Shown here: in pieces, positions 11,374 through 22,900 of the stretch | How the letters are laid out: each line of letters opens with the position of its first letter | Numbering within the stretch: position 1 is the first letter of the stretch | Assembly: GCA_003952965.2 (NCBI GenBank) | Contig: CM025850.1 | Location: forward strand, 21,642,058 to 21,706,057 | DNA: 64,000 nucleotides | Origin: Morella rubra | Lineage: Eukaryota > Streptophyta > Magnoliopsida > Fagales > Myricaceae | Reading direction: 5' to 3' | Position numbers and translations under genes: made by a program | Notes under the pieces: model-generated | What the model was told of the DNA's origin: nothing | What the model saw: the letters and a program-made list of their open reading frames with translations, nothing else | The model's database searches: none

Positions 11374-11545
11374 GACCGAAATGCCCTTTCAAGATAAAAT
11401 TATTAAAAAATTCAATAAGAAATTAAAAAAAGATACATAAAAAAGTAATATTTTTTAAATAAAAATATTAAAACTCCAAGTCAGTAATTAATTTATTCTT
11501 AAATTTTTATTTATTTTTTAAATTGTCTTGAAGGGGCATTTCAGT
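11374..11545. repeat. Inverted repeat, 19-22 bp arms
   Basis: CCGAAATGCCCTTTCAAGA (from 11377) is complementary to TCTTGAAGGGGCATTTCAG (11525-11543), with one bulged or mismatched pair, across about 130 bp of AT-rich DNA. It could be the inner part of a MITE, but no target duplication was found. Confidence 0.5.
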
Positions 11546-11923
11546 TATTTTGCTTATTTTTTTTATATGACTTAAATTGAAGACGAGATTGATCATGCTC
11601 ATAATAATATATGGGACGCAAATCACCTTTTTCGAGATTTATTTTGACTTATAGTTAAGAAAGACTATTATGACAATACCCCATAATATTTTAAGTTAAA
11701 AATAAAAAGAATGAGATTATTAGCAGTTTTTGCTACTTTTGGGAGAGCCTTTCTGTTTTTATTGATTAATAAAACAACTCATTTATCACATTAAATATTT
11801 TCAATTAAAAAATTAATTTATCACATTAAGCACTTTTATTTAAAAAATTAGGTTATCAAATTAAGAGCTTTTCATATAATTTTTTATTTGTTAGATACTC
11901 TTATGCTAGAAACGGTACAAAAT

Positions 11924-12376
11924 TAAATTATATTAGTTAGTAAGCAATTAAGTGTAATTAATGGCTTACTAGTCCATATTGTTTGAACAAAATGACATAA
12001 ATTAAGAGATTAGATAATTATTAAATTATTATGTTAAGGTGATATTGAATATTCTTCAAAATAGAACATGTAAATTAAATTATATTAGTTTGTAAGCAAT
12101 TAAGTGTAATTGATGGCTTACTAGACCATATTGTTTGAACAAAATGACATAAATTAAGAGAATAGATAATTATTAAATTATTATGTTCAGGTGATATTGA
12201 ATATTCTTCAAGATATAAAAAATATCAAAATTATTATGTTTGTAAGCAATTAAGTGTAATTGATGGCTTACTAGACCATATTGTTTGAACAAAATGACAT
12301 AAATTAAGAGAATAGATAATTATTAAATTATTATGTTCAGGTGATATTGAATATTCTTCAAGATTAAAAAATATCA
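11924..12376. repeat. Tandem repeat, unit of about 151 bp, three copies
   Basis: The phrase GTAAGCAATTAAGTGTAATT recurs at about 11939, 12092 and 12242. It is followed each time by GGCTTACTAG.CCATATTGTTTGAACAAAATGACATAAATTAAGAGA... and GGTGATATTGAATATTCTTCAA. Copies two and three are nearly identical; copy one differs at a few bases. It is AT-rich and non-coding, lying between the two host genes. Confidence 0.92.
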
Positions 12377-12888
12377 AAGAAAACTACATATGTTTGGGTC
12401 CTTCCATCTCTCTTCCTAGGCCCGCTTATCATCCGCATTTCCCGCCTTTAAATTTCGGGTAATTATTAATTAAAGGAGGTACGTATTTTTTTTTGTAAAC
12501 CTAACTCTGTTCCCGCTTCTGACCGATGTGGGACAGAGGAGATCTATCTATGCATGCACAAATATTTATAAACAATTGCTCAAAAGTTGTAACGCATAGG
12601 CGATATACAAACTAATGTATCTTAAATCTCATACCAGGGGTTTACAAGCTTCCAATTTTGGAGGAATTGTATGCTAAGCAAATCTTAGGACCATTGTGAT
12701 GAAGTCAGATGATGCCCTTTCAGCTAAGGTTCTCAAGATATCTCAGACGTCCAAATTTCCATAGGCACTGTCGTAGAACGTTTTAAAGGTTTCTCCTTGT
12801 AGGTTTCTTTAAGATAGTCTTTGAGATGCAATATACGGCTTTTACATTGAGAAAAAAACAACAAACCATCCAAAGGTTCCCTATTTTT
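12377..12888. other. Downstream region of the VAR3-like gene
   Basis: Probably includes the 3' untranslated region of the minus-strand zinc-finger gene. No other gene or repeat is seen. Confidence 0.4.
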
Positions 12889-15800
12889 TTAGCTACCCTC
12901 GTTTTCCTTCTTCATCGGATCAGAGCTCACAATTGGTAAATTTCTTCTGTACTGAGGAGACGTCAACCTCCTCTCCAACGGCGTTTTCCTTTTACTCACA
13001 ACAAACCTGTTCACACCCTTCCGCATTGGCATTATTGATGGGAAGTCCTCGTCAGGTATCTCACTCAGCTCTGAGATGTCCTTGATCTGGGCAACACGCC
13101 TGAACCACCTCTCTGCCTTAGCCTCCTCTGACATGTCCAGAGGATCAGGTTCCTTCACTGCTGAACCCTCCAAGCTCTTCCCTGTCCACCGCTCCCTAAT
13201 ATTCTGATTTTCAGATGGTTGGGGCGAACTCGTCAAATTTGGTGTCTCACTGGTATTCTCCTTCCCAAGATTCCAACCGCTCACACTGTCCTTTGTAGGT
13301 TGGGAATCCATAGACGTCAGGGTTAAATTTCCAGCAATTGGTTCCCTATAATCACCACCTGTCTTACTCTCAGTCGAGTTCGCCCCCGAGGGTTCTACAT
13401 TCCAGTTATCAGAACTAACTTTTTCATTTTCTCTCTGTTGAAGATCATCCTCATCAAGCACTCCAAGTCTAGCATCATACGACATCACCAGAAGCTTCTC
13501 TGCCGTGGCAGAAGTTGAAGTGGCTTCAATATCCTCTACATTCCAGCTATCTGAACCGACTTTTTCATTTCCTCTCTGTTGAACATCATCCTCATCAAGC
13601 ACTCTGGGTCTAGCATCATATGACATCACCAGACGCTTCTCTGCCGTGGCAGACATTGAAGTGGCTTCAATAGTCCTATCTACCCCATCTGGCTGCGGTT
13701 TGTCCTTCTTAGCGAAGTAGTCAGGTGGAAAAGGTACGAAGGGGACAAAGTTGGTATTGCCAGCTTGCTCCATGGCCATACGTCTCTTGTAAGCTGGAGA
13801 AGTCAAAGAACGATCCTTCTTCTTGCTTACTACAAACCTGTTCTCTCCTTTACGCATTGGCATGATTTCAGGGAAGTCCTCATCAGAAATGGCATTAGTG
13901 AGATCTGTGACATTATGCAGTTCTCCAACCTTCTTGAACCATCTCTCAGATTTTTCAGTTTGTTCTTTCTCCTTATTCTTGCTCTCAGTCTGGCTCACTG
14001 GGTTATTCGACTGAAAAATGCCTCCTGACTTATAAGGCTCATTGCTCCCAGAAGCATTGCCTCCTCTCTCAATGGTATTTAAATCCACAGATTCCTGCTT
14101 GTCTGTCAACATCTTCTCACTCCCCTCCATTACTGAAGTTCCATGCTTCTTGGCAAACATATCTGGAGACAATGGCACAAATGGAACATAATTGGAATTG
14201 CTCCTTCTGGGAGACCCATAATCTGGGGAAGCTGAACCAGAGATATTATGAGGACTAGCTGGTCCAGGATTTTGTCCAGCACTTACATTACCCTCAGGAG
14301 TGCCATCACTACCCAAGTTTCTTTGATATTGGGCACTGGCCAGTCTCCTCTCCAAAGGTGTCTTCCTTGTGCTCACCACAAATCTGTTAACCCCTTTTCT
14401 CAAAGGCAAAATTTCAGGAAAATCCTTGTCGGCTATGGCACTGCTCATATCAGATGCACTATCAAGCTGAGAAACCTTACTGAACCACCGCTGTGCCTTC
14501 TCTTCATTGGCAGCCAACCTGCTGTCAATGTCAACCTTGTTGGCGTTTTTCCCATTTCCATTCCCGATTCCTGACATGGTGTTGGCAGCACCAAGCAAGG
14601 CTTCACCAGGCCGCTTACAGTCACACCTCAAACACATCATGTTCCTCCCATAATTAAAGAAATCACATCTGAAAACCAATAAGTCAAACGTGAAGTTTCC
14701 CAGTTGTGATTGACAAAAAATAGATCAACCAACAACAGAGAAGAAACAGAGTAAAGAGGCAATACTCACTGAGGACACTCCCACTCCCCACCGTTCAATT
14801 GTCTCTGGGGTCGTGTCTCCTCGCATTCGAGACATTTCATGTTTCTTGCAAAGTTCATGAAACTACACCTGCTCAGTACAGATAATAAAAAGGGGTGCAA
14901 CTTATCAAAGAGGATGCAATATGATAATTACAAAGAAATAAGAACTAATCTGTTCACACAAAAATACCAGTACATAGAACTGATAAACAAACTTCCCTAA
15001 TACAGCAAACTGTAGTCCACAAAAAGGACTCTACCTTGGGCAAATCCAATCACCTCTTTTCATTTCAACCTTTTGCCCTACAGGTCTCTCTGGTTGTCCG
15101 TATCTATCAGGGGAATGATTTGGCACTGACCCAAAAGAGCTGGAATGTGAAGACCCGCAACTCAACTTGGCAAATTCAGCTAATAGACGCTGGATAGATG
15201 ATTCAACAAGTTCTCTATTTTCAAAATTTCTTCTCTCTGAGGAAACAGATGGGTTGTTGACATAACTCAATATATATTTCATCAAATCAACAGTGAGCGC
15301 TTTATCGGTATCTGTTACCTATATGTTGCCAAACAATGGGAGAGCATGGTTAAAAAAGTTCTTTACCAATTGTAACTGACAAGTACATAAAGAGATCATA
15401 TTAAGTGCTCATGCCCCAAACCTCAAATTAGAAGTTAAGTAATAAGAGTGCAAAAAGTCAAAACATTTGGATATTGAAAAGAGATAATCAGAGTAGATCA
15501 CAGTAGATGTCCAAGCCAAAACCTCATAACTTTTGCAGAATCTAGACTTGAATCACAAATAAACTCAAGAATAGGTTTCAACTCACATTTTTCTTTCATC
15601 TTCATCACCCACAATGTTACTAACTTAGGGTGTGTTTGCACACCAAAATTTTACACTTCTTAAAATTTTAACACAATAAAAATTATAATATAATTTCTTT
15701 CTCCCATCAAATCATTACCTTTCACTATAATAATTAAAAATCATCTCTCTCTTCACTTTTTCACCAAATCCAATACCCTAAAATTTTAACCTCCCAAAAT

Positions 15801-17745
15801 TTTACAAACAAACACACCCTTAGTACCATACCCATTTAAATTCAGGATCACATTTCCATCTAGATTCAATATGTGCAGCAATCCATGTCCGAGCCCAGTT
15901 AACTAGTCAAAATCTTACTGAAAGCACTTAGGTTCACTTTGTGTCTGATGAAGAAGCAAGAATTGCTCATCTAAGAAATAAGCAAATTACCATAATTCTC
16001 GAGGCAAATAAAATCCATGCTGATGATAGAGCTCATGGAGTAGATGAATACAAGCTGGAGATTGAATCTCAAACAAAGCATCTATAAATAAAGAAGTATG
16101 TTTACCATTTAAATGAGCTGAAAGAGTTTCTTATGCTGCTCCTAATTCACCTTCAACAGGCTGATGGTTTTCAATAAGTATTGATGCTTGCCAATAAGCT
16201 AATAATATTGGTAGCAGACATAAACTTCCTCATACTGCGATAAAAATATAAGGAGCATAAACATATACTTCAGAGTAATTCATGCACATGCCTCCTTTTT
16301 TTTTTTTTTTGGGTAATGCACATGTCTCCCTAATCTCCCCATTCCAAAGTTAATTATGTATCTAATCTAAGGATTGCCAAGTACAGCTTCCAGCTTGATC
16401 TAAGTGATTCACATAACTGTTAATCATTAATGCCATTCATTTTCTCTTCCATTCCACCGGATCCTCTAGAAGTTGCTTGAAGAGCAAATTCAAGTTCTGT
16501 ATAAAATTCCCCTACAGAAAGTGACATATATCAAGGAGACATGTTGGCTTACCTCTTAGCAGTCACCTCTGACATCAATATTAAGATCCATTGATTCCTT
16601 CACTTTTCACTAGTGATCCCACATGCTTTGACACTAAATACACCATCATATGTCTCATCCCAAGGTATTAAACATTGGAATAAATACGTAATAAGCCTGA
16701 AATTGGTCCTAGTTTCAACTTAAACGCTGAAGTTTCAATTGAATTTAAGTTTTAAAATTCATAGCTACCTGAATCCTAGGATGGTCTCTGTTAAGTAAAA
16801 AAACCAAGAAGACGAACATCTTTGTTTCTGTGCAAAATACTACCTATGGTTCATATTGAAGGATTTCTAGAACGAAGATTGGTGCGAAGTGCAGCTTATG
16901 CAGCTTCCATCATATCGTGTCCAATGTTGTGCATGTGAAAAATGAAGCATTACTACTGAACATCGCAGAAATTCAACTTGGATCACGAAAAAAAAAAAAA
17001 AAAAAAAAAGAAGGGAAGCGAAGTTTAAACAGAAGTTTCATATAAACCTAGAAAATGCTTAACACTCACGTATAATTCATCCCTGCCAGAAACGATCTCA
17101 TCTTCCTCACCGAATCATCACCATCTTTGAAGAGGAATGGCGCCCCACCCCCAACCACCACTTCAATATCCTTTCTGGAAAGCAATCTGCCCATCCAAAA
17201 TCAAGAGATTTAGGAAGACGTTAGCTGAAAAAGAATTGGATTGAAAGTTCGAACACAAACCCCAAAACGTTTGGTCTATCCCTCGCGAACGCCAAGCATG
17301 CCCTTGCAGAACGAACGAACTCGTCCGGCAAATCGACGGTCGCCACGAACTCATCCTCACCGACAATCCCATACACCGGTGCTACACCTTCGGGGCCATT
17401 AATACTGTTATTGTCATTGAAATAGCCAGCGAGGGAGAGGTTGTGGAGGAGGGTCGACCACTCGGTCCAGGGACGAGAGTCCCGGTTAGTAGAAGAGAGC
17501 GGAAAGTGGTCGTCTCGAATGGCGGCGGCGGAGTGGGTGTGGAGTCGTTGGTGGCAGGCTTTGACTGTTGGAGAGGGAGAGGGGGAGACGGTGAGATGGT
17601 GGAGGCGGTGAGAGTAGAGGGAAGGGATGAGGAGTTTACGATGGCGAGAAAGGCGGAGGAGAGAAGGGCAGCGGTGGTTTTGGTGGAGAAGAGAGAAGGA
17701 GCTGGTGGTGTTGAGGAGCATCAGAAACCTGGTGGCGCCGCCCAT
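12889..17745 (-). CDS. VAR3: VAR3-like plastid RanBP2-type zinc-finger protein, five exons
   Basis: Exons: 17745-17261, 17186-17070, 15318-15035, 14868-14770 and 14668-12889. The first about 60 residues are rich in Ser, Arg, His and Leu with no acidic residue, as in a chloroplast transit peptide. Two RanBP2-type zinc fingers (CxxC-x10-CxxC) each span an exon junction: one with WICPRC/KCLEC, one with WECPQC/MCLRC. Exon 5 then carries three copies of a repeat, RWF.KV......DLS.AI.DEDFPEI.P.RKG.NRFVVS.+KTPLERRL.S..Y+R, at about 14493-14340, 13944-13790 and 13086-12920. Arabidopsis VAR3 shares this layout, is needed for chloroplast and palisade development and binds a carotenoid cleavage dioxygenase; the role here is inferred. 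At about 920 aa it is longer than Arabidopsis VAR3. The exon 2-3 junction does not keep phase with the best donor (see findings). Confidence 0.82.
13394..13675 (-). repeat. In-frame 141-bp tandem duplication in the VAR3-like gene
   Basis: The block starting TCTACATTCCAG at 13394 recurs at 13535. It encodes two copies of a 47-residue unit containing SATAEK.LVMSYDAR, VLDEDD.QQR.NEKV and NWNVE. The copies differ at several codons but keep frame. It lies between RWF repeats two and three, in low-complexity linker. Confidence 0.88.
15628..15819. mobile_element. Tourist-like (PIF/Harbinger) MITE in a VAR3-like intron
   Basis: 192 bp with terminal inverted repeats GGGTGTGTTTG / CAAACACACCC and further internal complementarity (CAAAATTTTAC). 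It is flanked by TTA on both sides (15625-15627 and 15820-15822), the target duplication of PIF/Harbinger elements. It lies in the intron between exons 2 and 3 and has no coding capacity. Confidence 0.88.
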
Positions 17746-17960
17746 TGTCTTCGTTTTCCGTTTGGCTTTAAATTCTTTTTTGGTTTTTCAGAAATGCATT
17801 AGGTGAGGACGGAGGCGATAAACCCTAGTAAGGGTAGAAGGAGCGAAGAGGTAGAGAGCTTCTGGGTTTTAGAAGTGGGATGGAGATGGGGATAGGAATT
17901 TGCGGTGGATATCCGCTCGAGTCACGTGAAATAACCGGATCGAAATCTCAGCTTTCATTC
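17746..17960 (-). promoter_or_regulatory. Promoter-proximal region of the VAR3-like gene: telo-box and G-box
   Basis: Upstream of the ATG at 17745 lie AAACCCTAG (17820-17828, a telo-box-like sequence) and CACGTG (17923-17928, a G-box). Both are common in promoters of light-regulated and plastid-protein genes. No transcription start is marked, so their use is inference. A T-rich tract follows at 17991-18020. Confidence 0.4.
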
Positions 17961-19100
17961 CCAATCCGCTCATCCCTCTAGTAAAACTCTTTTTTTTTTT
18001 TTTTTGTTTTTTTTTTTTCTCTAAGTTCTTATAAAACTTCTCCTAGACATTGAAAATTGAAGTAATGTCATCAGGCATATTTGGTTACAGGCCTCCCAAG
18101 TGCTCAACCACCAAGTTCATTCACTGTAGGTGTGAGTTTGATGCTCTTAATGTTAAGTGATTCCTAGATTAACTGCACATAGGATTGTGGTGCTAGGAAC
18201 CCTAGTCAAGACCACAAAAAAAAACTCACCAACCATCAAGTGGTTTGCATATGACCACGTAATTAATTCTCCTAAACCATTCTAAGTAATACACGAGCTC
18301 AAGATAATAGGATTACACTTAAAGATGAAGAACTCCACAGTATTGCAAAAGATAAAGTCGTCAAATGATTATTAGTCTTAACAACGACAAGATAAACGTG
18401 GCTATCGATTATTAATCTTATAACCACAAGATAAATCGTCCAAGAGTTATTAGCCCAAGTTCGCCCAACCCAAAAAGGATATTAGCCTCCAAAGATGAAT
18501 AACCAAATTAAGGTATTAGCCTAGAATGATTTTCAAGTGAACAAAGTTATTAGCCCTGAACACTAAATTACATATTCGTGTCTATGCTCGGCCAAAGCCT
18601 CAAAAGCTCACAGGCTCCCCAAAGAGATGCCTTAGGCACTCATGACTCAAAAAGGCCTCTCCTAGAGTCTAGGATTCTATCCTAAAATCTAGGATGTTGC
18701 TCAGATAACCTAACCCTACACGGTGGCGCCACCTCCGTACACCACCACAAGTGGTGTTCCTCCAATTCCTGGAACCGTCATCTACACTTTTTGTCCTAGC
18801 ACCCCAGTGGATGGTGGTGCTTCTTCACTAGTGGTGGCCAGTGGTGGTGACTCCTCTTCACTGGTGGCTGTTGGTGGTAGCCACTTCTGGTCTTGTATGT
18901 CCCTGGTATAGTAGTTTGCTGCTTGGCTTGGCTAGTGGCCAAGGTCCTACTGTGGCCTTGAGTCATGGAAAGGCCATGGGCAAGCCACTGGTTTGTCAGC
19001 AATATCCACGGGTGCCCTCTATGGCTTCGTTGAGCCCCCTATCCTCCTTGGAATGGCTGCTAAGGCCCTGGTCTTCTCTAAGGTTCTTGTCATTCCCCCT
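17961..19100. other. Non-coding, probably 3' LTR or flank of the outer gypsy element
   Basis: Just beyond the outer gypsy stop codon (about 19102) the minus strand reads GAAGGGGGA then ATGACAAG, a plausible polypurine tract and LTR start. If so, the 3' LTR covers much of this stretch, but its far end was not located. 18723-18911 (plus) is GC-rich with many GGTGG phrases and is not a convincing gene. Confidence 0.35.
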
Positions 19101-19355
19101 TCATTGAAAATTAGCCTTGACCTCAATGGTAAAATTTAGGAACCTAGAGACTATGTCATCATAGTCCCTCTGAGTAGCCTTTTTTCTAGGTAGCCCACTA
19201 CACTACACCAATAACCTCCGATCCTTCTTTCTTCTTCTCTCTTTTGATATTACCATGTAATCAATAGCCTCCTTGGGTTGTAGATGCATTCATCCTTTCT
19301 CTTCAAGGGAGGGCAATTCCTTAACAATTAAGCTAGGATGATGGCAATTCCTGTT
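19101..19355 (-). pseudogene. Outer Ty3/gypsy element: integrase C-terminal end
   Basis: The minus strand reads GLPRKKATQRDYDDIVSRF then LNFTIEVKANF and a stop at about 19102. This matches the gypsy integrase tail (GLP..EATWEDYDD+...FPNF.LE.KA). Upstream, the frame is cut at 19356 by the inner gypsy element; the same outer element resumes at 24878. Confidence 0.7.
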
Positions 19356-19956
19356 TGATGCAGACCGAAATTCGTAAGGCTTGACAAAATTCGAAAAGGA
19401 TTGAACCAAGGGAAGAAGATAGTCCTAGGATGCCACTCAACCAGGGGTAGTAGAAGTCACTCAACGCTACTAATCACAGATGTTACTTGATGCAACCAAG
19501 TCATACGCTTGATTGGTAGGAGGATGTCACTCAACTTCAAAGCAAGAGACACTTGCAAGAATTATATTTTTTGAATCCAAAAGTTCTTTCTCTTTATTTT
19601 GGATATTCGTCCATATATAGAGTTCATTACATCATGCTCAAGCTAGAAAAAATGAGATAATAAAGTCTAGACAATTCCAACACAAAAGAAATTAAAATGC
19701 ACTTTGAAATTCGCTGTTTGTTGCCAATCCTGATGACCTGTAGTAAAAACATCATAACTTTCTCTAGGAATCTTCACATGGCATGAGGTCAAGTGTGTTT
19801 GAAACTTGAGATGTAGATTTTTCCAATGATATATCGCACGCCTATTAACTCTTCGTAAATCGTTCAAGAATTCAATTTTAATTTACCCCAAGGTGCATAC
19901 CCCGAGATGCAAGTGATGCTTCATTACACCGGGATGCAAATGATGCTCCTGCATCA
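19356..19956 (-). repeat. Inner gypsy 3' LTR
   Basis: 601 bp, direct repeat of 24281-24872. On the minus strand it is preceded by the purine run AAGAAGGGGAGAA (19957-19969), the polypurine tract for plus-strand priming. Confidence 0.92.
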
Positions 19957-22900
19957 TTCTCCCCTTCTTGAAAAGAACTCGCCTTCGAGTTTGAGTTCAG
20001 ATCTTCCCACAGCAACTGATCCAACTTCTTTAGAACTCGACAAGAACCAAACTTCCTCTGTTTCAGCTTGTTATAAGTACCCATAGGAAATCTCTCCTTC
20101 CCTAGATAGACCATAACCAGATCTCCTTCCTTGAACTCCAATTTTCTCCAATGAACATCAACCTTTGACTTATACATTTGAGTAGAATGCTGGAATTGAT
20201 GTTGAACTTGTTCATGGACCTTTTTTATGTACTCAGCAAACTCTTTAGCTTCCATACTTACTCTTGCTTGATTTGGCAATGGTAGGAGATCAAGAATATG
20301 ACTTGCATTGTTGCCATAGACAACTTCAAATGGAGGCTTCTTGGTTGATTGATTGGCTGAACTATTGTATGCAAATTCTGCTTGAGGAATGACAAAGTCC
20401 CACTTCTTTGGATGCTCTCCCCCTAAACTTCTCAGCAAATTTCCAAGAGATCTATTCACCACTTCAGTTTGTCCATCAATTTGAGAATGGTAAGCACTTA
20501 ATAATTGCAAACAAGTCTCCAAAAGTTTTTGTAGTGTCCTCTAAAAGTGACTAACAAACTTCACATCACGATCCAAAGTAATGGACTTTGGAACACCATG
20601 TAGACGAACAACTTCTTTAAAAAATAAGGCAGCTATATGAGATGCATCGGTGGAATTCTCACATAGTATTAAGTGAGACATCTTGGAGAAACGATCCACT
20701 ACCACAAATATGCAATCAAACCCGTGCTGTGTTCTAGGCAAACCAAGAACAAAATCATTGATAAGTCTTCCCAAGGAGCATTAGGGATTGGTAAGGGTTG
20801 ATAATAACCAACGTTTTGAACTCCTCCTTTGGCCTTCTGACACACTAGACAGTTTTGCACAAATCGAGCAACATCTCGCTTCAACGTAGGCCAAAAGTAC
20901 CGCAACTTCACAAGAGCTTCAGTTTTGTCTCTTCCAAAATGTCCACCAAGTCCTCCAACATTCAATTCTTTAATAACAAATAATCTCAAAGAACCTTCCA
21001 ACAAACAAAGTTGATTGCCTTTGAATAGATAGCCATTGATCAACAAATAATCTCTTCTCTTCTTATCATTCAAATCCTGCAATACTTTTGAAAAGAAAGG
21101 ATCTGAAATATAATATCCAGGTTAGAGATCAAAACCAGTGATTTCATAAGAGAGTGTTGTCAACAAGCTATGTCGTCGACTCAAAGCATCAGCAACTTTG
21201 TTTGATGATCCAGCTTTGTGTTGTAGAACAAAAGAGAACTTCTCAAGGTATGAAACCCAGCTAGCATGACGAGAATTAAGCTTATTTTGTCCCTTTAAGA
21301 ATCTCAAAGCTTCATGGTTTGAAAAGAGAGCAAACTCCACACCAATGAGATAATGTTCCCAATGTCGTAAAGCTTGTACAATTGCATATAACTCCTAATC
21401 ATATGTTGAAAATTTCAGCTTTGCGTCATTAAGTTTTTCACTGAAATAAGCAACAGATTTCCTTTCTTGTAAAAGGACAGCTCTTATGCTGACATTTAAT
21501 GCATCACACTCCACTTGGAATGGCTTACAAAAATCTGGCAGTGCTAGAATTGGTGATTCAACAAGTTTGGACTTCAACTCTTGAAAACTACTTTCAGCCT
21601 CATTGGTCCACTGAAATTCCTTCTTCTTTACAACATTTATCATTGGAGCAACAATGGTGCTAAAATGTCGAATAAATCTTCTGTAGAATGAGGCCAAACT
21701 ACGATGCTTCTCACATCGGTTATGCTTCTAGGTGTAGGCCAATCAAGAATAGCCTTTACTTTCTCATCATCCATCTTCATGCCATTTGCACTCACAACAT
21801 AGCCTAGAAATACAATCTGATCAGTCATGAAAGAGCACTTCTTAAGGTTCACATACAACTGGTTTTCATAGAGTACTTTGAAAACATTGGATAGATGTTC
21901 CAAGTGTTGCACTCTATCCTTGTTGTAAATCAAGATATCATCAAAATACACCACAACATACTTCCCCATGAAGATCTTCAATACTTGAGTCATAAGTCTC
22001 ATGAAAGTGCTTGGGGCATTGGACAATCCAAACAGCATAACCATCCACTCATACAAACCATCCTTGGTTTTAAAAGCTGTCTTTCACTCATCACTTTCTC
22101 TAATTCTGTTTTGGTGATAGTCACTCCGCAAATCAATCTTAGAGAATGCTTTAGCATCAGCAAGTTCATCAAGTATATTATCAAGTCTAGGAATGAGAAA
22201 CCTATACTTGATTATAATCTTGTTAATAACTCTATTATCAACACACATTTTTCACGTTTCATCCTTCTTAGGATTTAAAAGAGCAGGAACCGCACAAGGA
22301 CGAAGAGATTTTCTAATCAGCCCTTTTTTTCAACAAGTCAATTACTTGTCTTTGTAATTCAGCATGTTCACTAGGAGGCATTCTATAATGAGGCAAATTA
22401 GGAAGAATAGCACCTGGAGTGAAATCAATTTGGTGCTGAATGTTTGAAGTGGTGGTAAACCATTAGGAAGCTCATCAGAGCTAGGCCTTTGAATCTGTCC
22501 AGCAAGTCTTGAACTTCATTCGGAACCTCCTTTGCAACTTCTTCACTTCTATCGCAGCAACAAGAGCATAAATAATGTCATCTTCCTTGTAGGATTCTTC
22601 GAACTCTTTGTAAGATAATAAAATGATTTGGTTTGAAAAAGACACGCTTGATGGAACATCCTTCATAGGGGACAACACTTACTTCACACCATTGTGGATA
22701 ACGTTGCAAGTGTTTCTTCTCCCATCATAGTAAGCACTCCTATCAAATTGCCAAGGTCTGCCAAGAAGCAAATGACAAGCATCCATGGGCAGCACATCAC
22801 AATAAATCTCATCTTCATACTTGCCAATGGAAACTTTTACTTTACTCCTTTGTGTCACCATGATTTCTACGAACCAAGAAACCTTGTAAGGCTTTGGATG

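Noticed and set aside
17443..17802. 119-residue plus-strand frame opposite VAR3-like exon 1
   Set aside because: Antisense shadow of the transit-peptide-rich exon; Gly/Glu/Arg-rich composition follows from the opposite strand.
18723..18911. Gene encoding a Gly/Ser/Val-rich secreted protein
   Set aside because: No start context, no conserved domain; lies in probable retroelement LTR or flank and overlaps an antisense frame of similar length.
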